Source of the DNA: Rs1 sp038900335
GTDB lineage: Bacteria; Pseudomonadota; Gammaproteobacteria; Pseudomonadales; Balneatricaceae
Assembly (NCBI GenBank): GCA_038900335.1
Contig: JBBMRB010000011.1
Coordinates: forward strand, 62,001-126,000
Reading direction: 5' to 3'
DNA length: 64,000 bases
Below the pieces are notes generated by a model, which was not told the DNA's origin, did not search any database, and saw only the letters and a program-made list of their open reading frames with translations. A program made the translations under genes and the position numbers. Positions within the stretch are counted from its first letter, which is position 1; every line of letters starts with the position of its first letter. This document shows positions 8,487 to 16,849 of this stretch, in pieces.

Positions 8487-9281
8487 TTAAGCGCTGGCGA
8501 TAGCTAATAAGTTATCGTCAGTTTTAAACAAACGATTCACTTGGCGAGCAGCAACATTAAAAGGTGCTTTAAGATGTTTTTTCAAGCCCTTACTCGCCGC
8601 TTTTATATCAATCTGTTTAATACGACAAAATACAGCGAGTGCAAATAAAACCTCATTCTCAGTCAGCGCCGCTTGCCTATTTGCCGCCGCATTATAACAA
8701 CTGCCACAGCCACCTCTAAAGGTGTATGCAGAGTTAGCCATCATCACTCCAAAGCCCATAAATACAGCGAGCACTTCAGATGCCTCGACAGCATAATCCA
8801 TACCACCTGGTGGCGCTTGTCGCGATTGCAACAACATATGCTGCGCAAACAAATGAGCAAAATGAGATGATAAGTCTTCAGGCTTAAGCGTTTGCTGCTT
8901 GTTATAACTTAAAACTATCGTCTGATCATTAGTTATCACCGCTAGCGGCGCTGCAGAGTTACGCTCTATATGATTAAGTGCTAGCTTTGGCGGCTCAATA
9001 TCACTGGCGTGGTGAGGATGCATTAATCGTAAAGGCCAGTGCGATAAGCCTGCATATTTCAAGCTGTGTTGAAAAATGTTATCCGCCTTCTCTTCTATGC
9101 TGGCCACCTCACCTGGGAAAAACTGATTAGTCGGCTGCACTAGCTGCGTGCGGGTATAAAACTCTTGGCTGTCAAAGTGCGTTAGCGCCCAGCGATAACA
9201 ATCAATAACCCAACGAGCACTTTGCTCACTGACTAATTGCTCTGAGAAAAACAAACCTTTTATCGCTTTTATACTTTGCAT
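8487..9281 (-). CDS. Uncharacterised protein with CGSC motif
   Basis: A 264-residue, probably cytoplasmic protein of unknown family. Visible features: a histidine-rich helix (His140, His143, His148 in SHFAHLFAQHML), an acidic/hydrophobic segment EASEVLAVFMGFGVMMANSAY (split here as residues 166-186) and a CGSC pair (192-195), followed by a helical C-terminus. The combination of spaced histidines, a downstream glutamate and a CxxC could be a metal site, but no standard motif is met. A GGAG ribosome site precedes ATG. It converges on the DUF2145 gene with only 16 bases between the stops, and lies upstream of creA on the same strand. Confidence 0.55.
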   Translation of the reverse strand: MQSIKAIKGLFFSEQLVSEQSARWVIDCYRWALTHFDSQEFYTRTQLVQPTNQFFPGEVASIEEKADNIFQHSLKYAGLSHWPLRLMHPHHASDIEPPKLALNHIERNSAAPLAVITNDQTIVLSYNKQQTLKPEDLSSHFAHLFAQHMLLQSRQAPPGGMDYAVEASEVLAVFMGFGVMMANSAYTFRGGCGSCYNAAANRQAALTENEVLFALAVFCRIKQIDIKAASKGLKKHLKAPFNVAARQVNRLFKTDDNLLAIASA

Positions 9282-9333
9282 CTAAGCTCCTACGCTTAAT
9301 TAAACACCACTATTTGCAGTTAAAAAACCACTA

Positions 9334-9873
9334 TTACCAAGGCCTAATAGGCACAGTAGACAAACTGTTTTTAGGCGAGCCATCAACCAATTTATCTGAA
9401 TACACTAAATAGATAAGGACATTGCGGCTCTTATCTAAAAAACGCACCACTTGCATAGTTTTAAATAATATTGAGGTGCGCTCTTTAAACACGTGCTCGC
9501 CATCTTCTAAATCATCTTTTATCTTGATCGGCCCAACTTGTCGGCAAGCGATTGAGGCATCTGATGTATCTTCAGCTAAACCAATGCTGCCAGATATACC
9601 ACCTTTTTTAGCACGCGATAAATGACAGGCAACGCCGCTGACTTTTGGATCATCAAACGCTTCTATCACTATTTTATGGTTGGCACCTATCAATTTAAAC
9701 GAGGTGTCGACACTGCCTATTTCCTCAGCCGATACTAACGGCGATAAACACAACACCCCTGCGCTAAGCGCTATGCTAATGCCCGTTTTTTTAATACTGT
9801 TAGCAATTATACGCGTGGTTACATTTAATGGTTTCAAGATGGTGAATAATTTTAAGATTTTGATCGCTTTCAT
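9334..9873 (-). CDS. creA: CreA family protein
   Basis: A 179-residue member of the CreA family, a conserved periplasmic protein of unknown function. Diagnostic blocks are GSVDTSFKLIGANHKI, FDDPKVSGVACHLSRAKKGG, GLAEDTSDASIACRQVGPI and a C-terminal GSPKNSLSTVPIRPW, and they cover the whole mature region. The signal peptide core lies at about residues 33-49 (ending LVSA), giving an unusually long n-region of about 30 residues; no later Met is available as a shorter start. The two cysteines (in GVACHL and SIACRQ) are conserved and may form a disulphide. It is read in the same direction as the CGSC protein. Confidence 0.9.
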   Translation of the reverse strand: MKAIKILKLFTILKPLNVTTRIIANSIKKTGISIALSAGVLCLSPLVSAEEIGSVDTSFKLIGANHKIVIEAFDDPKVSGVACHLSRAKKGGISGSIGLAEDTSDASIACRQVGPIKIKDDLEDGEHVFKERTSILFKTMQVVRFLDKSRNVLIYLVYSDKLVDGSPKNSLSTVPIRPW

Positions 9874-9926
9874 AATGTTAATCTCTGGCTAAATTGGAAT
9901 GACAAACCGCTGTAACACAAGCACCT

Positions 9927-10334
9927 TTAAGCTTTGTTGGCTAATTCTGCTGAGTGAGTTGCGCACTGTTCAGCGCTCATGCTTTGCATAATTAATGGCA
10001 GCGCATGCTCCTCTCCCCAATGTTTAAGTGCCAATATAATTGGCTCTAAGGTGCGCCCTGTCTGCGTTAAACTGTACTCTACCTTTGGCGGTACTTGTGC
10101 ATACACTTCACGGTGTACTAGGCCATAGGACTCAAGCTCTCGCAGTTGTTTGGTCAGCATTCGCTGCGTCATTTTACCGACCCTGCGTTTAAGCTCATTA
10201 AAACGTAAGGTACCATCTAATAAATGATACAAGATCATCCCCTTACCTTTACCACTGAACAGCTCTAACGAGGCTTCAACAGGACAGCCTTCAAGAGCAT
10301 AGGGCGCAAATTTTTTATTTTTTACAGTATCCAT
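9927..10334 (-). CDS. HxlR-family transcriptional regulator
   Basis: A 135-residue winged-helix regulator of the HxlR family: CPVEASLELFSGKGKGMILYHLLDG is the typical N-terminal signature (here with Cys17 in the new numbering, a candidate redox sensor), then RFNELKRRVGKMTQRMLTKQLRELESYGLVHR as the recognition and wing region. I chose the ATG at 10334 because AGG precedes it by 7 bases; an in-frame ATG at 10352 has no ribosome site. It is divergent from the nitroreductase nfsB, a common HxlR arrangement (as with YodB/AzoR-type pairs), so it probably represses nfsB and itself in response to electrophiles or quinones. Confidence 0.85.
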   Translation of the reverse strand: MDTVKNKKFAPYALEGCPVEASLELFSGKGKGMILYHLLDGTLRFNELKRRVGKMTQRMLTKQLRELESYGLVHREVYAQVPPKVEYSLTQTGRTLEPIILALKHWGEEHALPLIMQSMSAEQCATHSAELANKA

Positions 10335-10360
10335 TTTGTACCTATAATACATTTTTGTGC

Positions 10361-10389
10361 GTACTTGTTTAACTAGACAGTAAGAGTAC
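10361..10389. promoter_or_regulatory. Candidate HxlR operator
   Basis: Inverted repeat GTACT (10361-10365) / AGTAC (10385-10389) in the 109-base gap between the divergent regulator and nitroreductase genes. HxlR-family proteins often bind GTAC-containing dyads. Short half-sites make this a weak call. Confidence 0.35.
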
Positions 10390-10443
10390 TATAGCGCGCA
10401 TCACAAAAACACTCTCACTATTAAATTAATTAAGGTAGTTATA

Positions 10444-11097
10444 ATGAACTTAACTGATGTCGCTAATTTTCGCTATTCGACTAAAGAGTTTATCAAAGAT
10501 AAAAAAATTCCCGATGATACATTTCAAGACATTAAAAACCTGATGCGTTTAAGTGCATCTAGTGTCAATGCTCAACCGTGGCACTTTATTGTGAGCAATA
10601 CCGATGAAGGCAAGCAGCGTTTCGCAAAAGGCGTACAAGGTTGGTTGAATTTTAATGAAACAAAAGTACTCAATGCCTCACACGTTATTCTTTTTTGCGT
10701 AAAAACGAGCATTGAAGATGACTACCTTGATCAACTACTCACAGCAGAAGATAACGATGGCCGCTTTGCAGCACCTGAACACCGAGCGAACATGCACGGT
10801 GGGCGCACGGCCTTTGTCAATATACATCGCAATGATTTACAAGATGTACAGCACTGGAACGAGAAGCAAGTGTACCTTAATATGGGCAGTGTATTACTTG
10901 GCGCTGGCGTACTTGGTATTGATGCCGTACCAATGGAAGGTATTGATATTGCGGTACTAAACGAAGAGTTTGGCTTAACTGCAAAAGGCTTAAGCGCCGT
11001 TGCGTTAGTGTCATTAGGTTATAGAGCAGACACTGACTTTAACGCCAGTTTGCCTAAATCTAGACTTGCGCAAGAAGAGTTATTTACTAGCATATAA
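10444..11097 (+). CDS. nfsB: NfsB-type oxygen-insensitive NAD(P)H nitroreductase
   Basis: A 217-residue FMN enzyme that reduces nitroaromatics and quinones by two electrons. It aligns by eye along its whole length with E. coli NfsB (also 217 residues): RYSTKEF (FMN-binding), SSVNAQPWHFIV, ASHVILFCVKT, DGRFAAPEH, KQVYLNMGSVLLGAGVLGIDAVPMEG and the C-terminal FNASLPKSRL. The start fits the family, but AAGG of the ribosome site is 10-12 bases away. It is divergent from an HxlR regulator, which probably controls it. Likely role: detoxification of electrophiles. Confidence 0.92.
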   Translation: MNLTDVANFRYSTKEFIKDKKIPDDTFQDIKNLMRLSASSVNAQPWHFIVSNTDEGKQRFAKGVQGWLNFNETKVLNASHVILFCVKTSIEDDYLDQLLTAEDNDGRFAAPEHRANMHGGRTAFVNIHRNDLQDVQHWNEKQVYLNMGSVLLGAGVLGIDAVPMEGIDIAVLNEEFGLTAKGLSAVALVSLGYRADTDFNASLPKSRLAQEELFTSI

Positions 11098-11380
11098 GAT
11101 GATATTGCGAGGGTGCTATTAGCTGTATTTACTAATATCTTTTAGCTCCCTCTTTTAAGCTTGTTCTACCTTTAAACGACACTCTTTAATACGATATATT
11201 CAAAGCAGGTATTTATAACTGTATTATTCACTGCTGATTTTTCTCAGTTCTGGTTTATCAGTTCTGGTTTCTTAGTTCTGACTTTTTTATCAAAAGCCAC
11301 TATCCGCGCCTACAATCACTCAAGCTAGCAGCTATCTAGATCACTAATTATCTAAAGACTCAGCTATTTTAAACATTTAC
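11098..11380. other. Intergenic region between nfsB and the copper operon
   Basis: No coding frame. It contains the 14-base tandem repeat listed separately at 11244-11282 and is otherwise AT-rich. No clear terminator hairpin for nfsB was found. Confidence 0.4.
11244..11282. repeat. 14-base tandem repeat, about 2.8 copies
   Basis: TCAGTTCTGGTTT recurs at 11244 and 11258, and a shortened TTAGTTCTG copy at 11272, giving an exact 14-base period. It lies about 100 bases upstream of the MerR-type promoter. It may be slippage-derived; no function is evident. Confidence 0.7.
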
Positions 11381-11412
11381 TTGACCTGTGTGTTACACAT
11401 AGGTTTTACACT
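11381..11412 (+). promoter_or_regulatory. MerR-type promoter with operator dyad
   Basis: TTGACC (-35, 11381-11386) and TACACT (-10, 11407-11412) are separated by 20 bases, longer than the usual 17 and typical of MerR-family promoters. Between them lies a near-perfect dyad at 11384-11404, ACCTGTGTGT-T-ACACATAGGT with 9 of 10 pairs matching. The MerR regulator encoded just downstream probably binds here and untwists the promoter when metal-loaded. Confidence 0.8.
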
Positions 11413-11452
11413 GTGCTAATGTTAAATTCTGTCAATAAGGATAATAAAGTCG

Positions 11453-11878
11453 ATGAAAGTAAGTGAACTTGCTCAACTCGCCGATGTAACAGCAGATACG
11501 GTACGCCACTATACCCGCATCGGTTTGCTAAAGCCTGAGCGCGACCCAAACAACCGCTACCAATTATACAAAATAGAAGATGTGAAGCAGCTGCGCTTTA
11601 TTCAAAAAGCGAGACTGCTCGGTTTTAGCCTGCAACAAATTGCCACCATAGTTCACCATGAGCACAAAGGCTTATCGCCCTGCCCTATGGTGCGTGATCT
11701 TATGAGCCAGCATCTACCTAAAGTACGAGAGCAAATAGCCGAGCTGCAACAACAGTTACAACGCATGGAACAAGCGATGACAAGTTGGGAAAAAATGCCC
11801 GATGGCGTCGCGGAAGACAACTCTATTTGCCCATTAATTGAATACTGGAACAACCAACAGGACAGCCGTGATGAGTGA
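11453..11878 (+). CDS. MerR-family metal-responsive regulator
   Basis: A 141-residue activator controlling the copper ATPase gene. The N-terminal helix-turn-helix and wing (residues 1-70: SELAQLADVTADTVRHYTRIGLL, RDPNNRYQLY) is followed by a long dimerisation helix (about 80-115). Two cysteines, in SPCPMV (about 77) and ICPLIE (about 126), lie at either end of that helix, as in metal-sensing MerR proteins, and are the likely metal ligands. The spacing is not that of classical CueR (C-x7-C), so the exact metal is uncertain; the downstream CopA-type pump suggests Cu(I). It overlaps the pump gene by 8 bases and is preceded by a MerR-type promoter. Confidence 0.85.
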   Translation: MKVSELAQLADVTADTVRHYTRIGLLKPERDPNNRYQLYKIEDVKQLRFIQKARLLGFSLQQIATIVHHEHKGLSPCPMVRDLMSQHLPKVREQIAELQQQLQRMEQAMTSWEKMPDGVAEDNSICPLIEYWNNQQDSRDE

Positions 11879-14726
11879 ACTAACACAATCCCTTGAACAC
11901 ATTGAGCTAACCATTGAAGGTGTGAGCTGCCAGGGCTGCGTTAAAAAAATTAATACAGCACTGCAAGCGCTTGATCCACAACTAGAACTCAACATTGATA
12001 TAGAGCAAGCGCGCGCGCACATCAGCTCAGTATTAACAAGCAGCCAGATCATTACACAATTACAAACACTGGGTTACCAAGCCAGCTTATACGCAATAGC
12101 TGAACAACACTTTAAAACCCAGGGTGTTCATTGTAATAACTGCTTAAATAAAATACGAACAGCACTGATCGCTCAAGACCCAAAAGCCACAGCAGAGGCT
12201 GATTTTGCTGGTAAAACACTGGCGATTAGCAGTGTTTTAGATGCAGCCAAACTCAGCGATATTATTAGTGCGCTCAACTATAGCATTGAGCCCATTTCAC
12301 CAGAGCTTACTGGTGCTAATAATACAAAGCAAACAGCTGCTAATAACGCTGGCGATGATGATAACAACGATCATGACAACGATGAAAGCTACGAAGCTGT
12401 CATCGAAAAATCACAGCCACAAATGACTAAAGCATTAGCAGCAAACTCTGAACAGGTATACTTATCCCTAGTGGGCATGACCTGCGCTAGCTGTGTTAAT
12501 AGTATTGAAAGTGCATTAAAAAAAGTCGATGGTGTTACAAGTGTCGATGTCAATTTTGGTAGTCGCAGTGCTTTAATATCAAGCACGATACCAGCGCAGA
12601 CACTGATCGCAGCCGTGGTGGATGCAGGTTATGGCGCCAGTGAAATAGTTGACCCAAGCCAAGCAGATCAGCAAAAAGAAGCGAATGAAGCCGCTGAGTA
12701 TAAAAGCAAAATCATTAATACAGTCATTGGCCTAGGCTTAGGCGTGCCCTTAATGATTATCGGCCTAGTACATGATATGAGCGTATCTTCAAATGCAGAG
12801 CGTATGTTGTGGGGCTTTATTGGGCTATTAACACTGGCAGTATTAATGAGTGCTGGTCGGCATTTTTATATCGGCGCCTACAAAGCTTTTACCCACCACA
12901 ACGCCAATATGGATACCCTAATTAGTATTGGCACTGGCGCTGCTTGGCTCTATTCAATGGTTGTTGTCATAATGCCCGACACTCTTCCTGATGCTGCGAG
13001 AGGCCTGTACTTTGAAGCATCCGCGATGATCATTGGTTTGATTAACTTAGGCCAAGCACTGGAGCTAAAAGCACGAGGACGAACAAGCCAAGCGATTAAA
13101 CGTTTACTTGATTTACAGGCCAAAACGGCCCGCGTCTACCGAGATGGCGAGTTTAGTTTATTGCCTATCGATCAAGTGCAGCAAGATGATTTAATACAAG
13201 TGCGCCCAGGTGAGAAAATACCGGTCGATGGCCAGGTGACACAAGGGCGAAGCACCTTGGATGAGTCAATGCTCACTGGCGAGCCCATGCCTGTTAAAAA
13301 AGTGGTGGGTGATGAGTTATCAGCAGGCACTTTAAACAAAAATGGTACGCTAACATTCAAAGCCACTCGTATCGGCAAATCAACAGTGTTAGCACAAATT
13401 ATTGATATGGTACGCAAAGCACAAAACAGTAAACCACCGATCAGCCAATTGGCGGACCAAATATCCTCTATTTTTGTGCCATCGGTTATGCTGATCGCTG
13501 TCGCCACTGCTTTGATCTGGTTTAACCTTGGCCCTGAGCCAAAAATTGTTTACATGTTAGTAACAGCAACTACCGTATTAATTATTGCCTGCCCTTGCGC
13601 ACTTGGCTTAGCAACGCCTATATCTACCATGATAGCGGTAGGTAAGGCGGCTGAATACGGCATATTAATCCGCAACGGTGAAGCGCTACAAAAAGCGAGC
13701 AGTATTAGCCAAATTGTCGTTGATAAAACCGGCACCCTAACCGCAGGCCAGCCCGAGGTCACTAACTTCAAAAGCTTTTCAGCAGATGATGAGCAACAAA
13801 CACTCGCTTTTGTTCACATTCTGGAAAGCCGTTCTGAACACCCGTTAGGCGAAGCATTAGTGACTTACAGCGCCTCTAACATCACTAAAGCCAGCACAAT
13901 TAAAACGGTTGAGCAAAACTTAGCTGATTTTCAATCACTCACAGGCTTAGGGCTACAAGCACGTATCGATGACAAAACAGTGTTGATAGGCAACGCTCGC
14001 CTAATGCAGCAACAACAGATAGAGATACAAGCAGCCACAACACTAGTTGATAATTGGGAAAACCAAGCACAAACCGTAGTGTACATCGCGATAGCGGGTA
14101 AATTAAGCGCATTGTTTGGTATTTCAGACCCACTAAAACCGGATGCTTTAGCCGCTATTAGCCGCTTACAACAAGACGGTATCATGGTATTAATGCTAAC
14201 TGGGGACAACAAAGCCACTGCCGCTGCGATTGCTAAAGCAACTGGTATTGATCAGTTTCAAGCACAGCTGTTACCTGAGGATAAGCTTGAACATATAAAA
14301 AGGTTACAGGCGCAAGGTGAGATCGTTGGCATGGTTGGCGATGGCATCAATGATGCACCGGCACTCTCACAAGCCAACGTCGGTTTTGCCATCGGCTCAG
14401 GCACTGATATCGCCATTGAAAGTGCTGATATCACCTTAATTCGTGGCTCACTACATGGCATTGCAGATGCCATTGAACTCAGCCGCTCAACCTTAAAAAA
14501 CATCAAGCAAAATCTATGGGGCGCCTTCGCCTATAACTCACTTGGTATTCCTATTGCAGCCGGTATCTTATTCCCGATCACCGGTATGTTACTCAGCCCA
14601 GTGATTGCAGGTGTCGCTATGTCTCTGTCATCATTAACCGTGGTAAGCAATGCCAACCGCTTACGTTTTTTCCAAGCTAGTCGTCTGCAATCAACTAACC
14701 TTGACAACCATAAGGATGCATCATGA
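11871..14726 (+). CDS. copA: Copper-exporting P1B-type ATPase (CopA)
   Basis: A 951-residue Cu(I) efflux ATPase. Three N-terminal metal-binding (HMA) domains are visible with CxxC at 20-23, 88-91 and 205-208, the second and third separated by an Asp/Asn/His-rich linker (about 158-172). Core motifs: TGEP, CPC in the membrane (574-576), DKTGT with the phosphorylated Asp618, SEHP, TGDN and GDGINDAP. YNSLGIP and MSLSS in the last helices are the Cu(I)-site signatures of the P1B-1 subgroup. I chose ATG 11871 (AGGA 8 bases upstream, overlapping the merR stop) over an upstream TTG. Three HMA domains are more than the usual one or two. Controlled by the preceding MerR gene. Confidence 0.93.
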   Translation: MSELTQSLEHIELTIEGVSCQGCVKKINTALQALDPQLELNIDIEQARAHISSVLTSSQIITQLQTLGYQASLYAIAEQHFKTQGVHCNNCLNKIRTALIAQDPKATAEADFAGKTLAISSVLDAAKLSDIISALNYSIEPISPELTGANNTKQTAANNAGDDDNNDHDNDESYEAVIEKSQPQMTKALAANSEQVYLSLVGMTCASCVNSIESALKKVDGVTSVDVNFGSRSALISSTIPAQTLIAAVVDAGYGASEIVDPSQADQQKEANEAAEYKSKIINTVIGLGLGVPLMIIGLVHDMSVSSNAERMLWGFIGLLTLAVLMSAGRHFYIGAYKAFTHHNANMDTLISIGTGAAWLYSMVVVIMPDTLPDAARGLYFEASAMIIGLINLGQALELKARGRTSQAIKRLLDLQAKTARVYRDGEFSLLPIDQVQQDDLIQVRPGEKIPVDGQVTQGRSTLDESMLTGEPMPVKKVVGDELSAGTLNKNGTLTFKATRIGKSTVLAQIIDMVRKAQNSKPPISQLADQISSIFVPSVMLIAVATALIWFNLGPEPKIVYMLVTATTVLIIACPCALGLATPISTMIAVGKAAEYGILIRNGEALQKASSISQIVVDKTGTLTAGQPEVTNFKSFSADDEQQTLAFVHILESRSEHPLGEALVTYSASNITKASTIKTVEQNLADFQSLTGLGLQARIDDKTVLIGNARLMQQQQIEIQAATTLVDNWENQAQTVVYIAIAGKLSALFGISDPLKPDALAAISRLQQDGIMVLMLTGDNKATAAAIAKATGIDQFQAQLLPEDKLEHIKRLQAQGEIVGMVGDGINDAPALSQANVGFAIGSGTDIAIESADITLIRGSLHGIADAIELSRSTLKNIKQNLWGAFAYNSLGIPIAAGILFPITGMLLSPVIAGVAMSLSSLTVVSNANRLRFFQASRLQSTNLDNHKDAS

Positions 14727-14806
14727 TCAACATACTCGTTAACGCCTCAGGCCTAGTTTTAATGGCCGCCATTATTTGGTGGTTCTGGTTATACCCGAAT
14801 AAATAA
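14723..14806 (+). CDS. 27-residue single-pass membrane peptide after copA
   Basis: The ATG overlaps the copA stop codon (ATGA), and AAGG lies 7 bases before it, so translation is probably coupled to copA. The peptide is a hydrophobic helix (residues about 3-22) ending in WWFWLYPNK, with aromatic and positive residues placed as at a membrane interface. It resembles, from memory, the N-terminal anchor of cupredoxin-domain proteins that accompany copper ATPases, but here a stop follows at once and no cupredoxin coding is visible downstream in any frame. It could be a natural small subunit of the pump or the stub of a lost cupredoxin gene. Confidence 0.6.
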   Translation: MINILVNASGLVLMAAIIWWFWLYPNK

Positions 14807-15235
14807 AGTTACGAATGTTACGGTGCATATAGTGTGCGCCGTTAGATTTGGTATTAGTGTTAAGTTAAAGTTTCTATTCGGATAACTGGTACTGGCTTAA
14901 TAGAATTTTTTATATACTTTCAGCAAAGCTATGCACTCTTATAATATGTATAATTTGGTGAGTTTAAACAGTACTTCAGGTTTGTTGATGTTTATTTAAA
15001 TGTAATCTTGTTTATCAGTAGTAAAGTTTATTCCAGCGTAGAACCTACCCCACAACAATGTGAGTTTGTATAGAATTTTATAAGTAAACGATCATTATTT
15101 ATCAACATCCAGACTGCCAAAAGCCGCTATGAGAAACTTACCTACTCTAAAGGTTAAACGAATATGTGCTAGGATACTGGTAAAGCTTAACTTCGAACAA
15201 GCTAATGACAGACTCTGATATAAAGGAATTTAATC
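14807..15235. other. Intergenic region after the copper operon
   Basis: About 430 bases of AT-rich sequence with no supported gene. No strong terminator was found after the copper operon. The promoter of the two-lobed binding protein at 15236 should lie in its 3' half, but no clear boxes stand out. Confidence 0.4.
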
Positions 15236-16687
15236 ATGAGAAAAGCCTATGCTATTTTGCTCTTTTTTCTAATGCTAACTGTAAAAAACGGTCAAGCAAA
15301 AGAGATAGTTATTTTTGGAAATGAGTATAACCCACCTAAAATCTACGCAGAAAATGGTGTAATAAAAGGACTACTGCCAGATATTTTAGCCACAATAGCC
15401 AAAGAAAGTGGTTTGAAGTTAGAGCTAAAATTACTGCCTTGGAAAAGAGCCGTTAGCAATGCTTCAACTGGCATGGAATTAATTATTGGCCTTTCTAAAA
15501 CTAAAGAACGTTTACAAATATTCGATTATTCAGATGTTATCTACTATGACGAATTATTATTACTTGGCACAAAAAAAAACATATTTGCATATGAAAATAT
15601 TGCTGATCTAGATAATAAGCGTGTTGGGGTTCAAAGAGGCAGTAAATTTGGTGATATATTTGAGAAAGGAAAAAATCGTAACTTCATCATAGAAGAAGAT
15701 AGCAATCCTGTTCATCGGTTAAAAAAATTACTTAGAAATCGGATTGATGTAGCTCTTGTTACTGGACCAGGTATAGAAGGCATTTTAAATATAATCAATA
15801 GTGATCCGCAGTTAAGTGCACGCAGAAATGAATTCTATTTATATCCCGTGCCTTTCAAGAAGGACCCTAATTACCTAGGTGTAGCTAAATCACTAAATAT
15901 GTTACCTTTCATTGAAAAATTTAATTTAGCACTTAAACAAGTAAAGGCAAAAGGTTTAATTGAAAGAGCCGAAAGCACTCATACTCCCTCCTCAGGTTCA
16001 ACTTTTGCTCCTCACATCTTATTCGGCATTATCGGTTTCGAACCATGGGGAATAAAAAAAGATAACAAAATAACAGGGATTTTTTGGGATCAATCACAAG
16101 CAATAATTAACGAAATCGGATATACAGGCGAGCCCTCTTACGCCCCTTACTCCAGAATAATTAAACAACTAAGAGAAGGCAGTATTGATTGTGCCATATT
16201 TACTAAAAATGATTCCGAAAGTAAATATTACCATTTTGTCAGCTACCTCTTTGATTTAGATGCTACTGTGATTAGCCGCAAAGGCATTTCTATTGATAGT
16301 TATGATGATTTCTTAAATAATGAAAAAATCAAAACTGTAGGCTTTCCCAATGGCGGGGAAACCTTTTTCCCTACACTATACAACAACCCAACAGTTAAAA
16401 AACAAATAGTACCGGCTCAAAAACAAGGACCTGCTATGATAAAAAGAGGCAGGATTGATGCTTTTGTTGGTATTAAAAGCACTCTAATTTATGAAGTAGA
16501 CAAACAAGGACTAAAAGAAGATATCAATTTTACAGGTTATACAGTTAAAACCCTTCCAGTGTGGCTTCAATGCTCAAAAAAATCATTATTAACTCAAGAA
16601 GAACTTATGACATTAGCTAAAGCTGTAGAAAAACTTAAATCCAATAATTCCTTTCTAAAAATAGTGAGCCATTGGCTGTCTATTTAG
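15236..16687 (+). CDS. Secreted protein with two SBP_bac_3 lobes in tandem
   Basis: A 483-residue exported protein with a signal peptide (cleavage near NGQA, about residue 21). Residues about 23-245 form one amino-acid-type binding domain (EYNPPKIYAENGVIKGLLPDI, LPWKRAV, GLSKTKERL, KRVGVQRGSKFGDI). Residues about 262-480 form a second, diverged copy (FEPWGIKKDNKITGIFWDQ, EPSYAPYSRIIKQLREGSID, IKTVGFPNGGETFFPTL). No transmembrane segment and no kinase or cyclase domain follow, and no ABC permease is nearby. AAGGAATTTAATCATG gives a good start. The role is unknown; a soluble binding protein or an orphan sensor is possible. Confidence 0.75.
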   Translation: MRKAYAILLFFLMLTVKNGQAKEIVIFGNEYNPPKIYAENGVIKGLLPDILATIAKESGLKLELKLLPWKRAVSNASTGMELIIGLSKTKERLQIFDYSDVIYYDELLLLGTKKNIFAYENIADLDNKRVGVQRGSKFGDIFEKGKNRNFIIEEDSNPVHRLKKLLRNRIDVALVTGPGIEGILNIINSDPQLSARRNEFYLYPVPFKKDPNYLGVAKSLNMLPFIEKFNLALKQVKAKGLIERAESTHTPSSGSTFAPHILFGIIGFEPWGIKKDNKITGIFWDQSQAIINEIGYTGEPSYAPYSRIIKQLREGSIDCAIFTKNDSESKYYHFVSYLFDLDATVISRKGISIDSYDDFLNNEKIKTVGFPNGGETFFPTLYNNPTVKKQIVPAQKQGPAMIKRGRIDAFVGIKSTLIYEVDKQGLKEDINFTGYTVKTLPVWLQCSKKSLLTQEELMTLAKAVEKLKSNNSFLKIVSHWLSI

Positions 16688-16761
16688 CTTTTCAAGAAAT
16701 ATTGTTTATGAAGAGTTTTTAAGAAATTATCGAAAAAGACAACAAAGACTTAAGATAGAAA

Positions 16762-16849
16762 TGGCGGTGAGGGAGGGATTCGAACCCTCGATAGGTTGCC
16801 CTATACACACTTTCCAGGCGTGCTCCTTCGGCCACTCGGACACCTCACC
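16762..16849 (-). tRNA. tRNA-Ser (anticodon GGA)
   Basis: On the minus strand the 88 bases fold as a class II tRNA: acceptor GGTGAGG/CCTCACC, D-arm GTCCGAGTGG, anticodon loop with GGA in CCTGGAAAGTG, long variable arm TATAGGGCAACCTATC, T-arm GAGGGTTCGAATCCCTC, discriminator G and encoded CCA. It is nearly identical in my memory to E. coli tRNA-Ser(GGA). It reads UCC/UCU codons. Confidence 0.97.
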
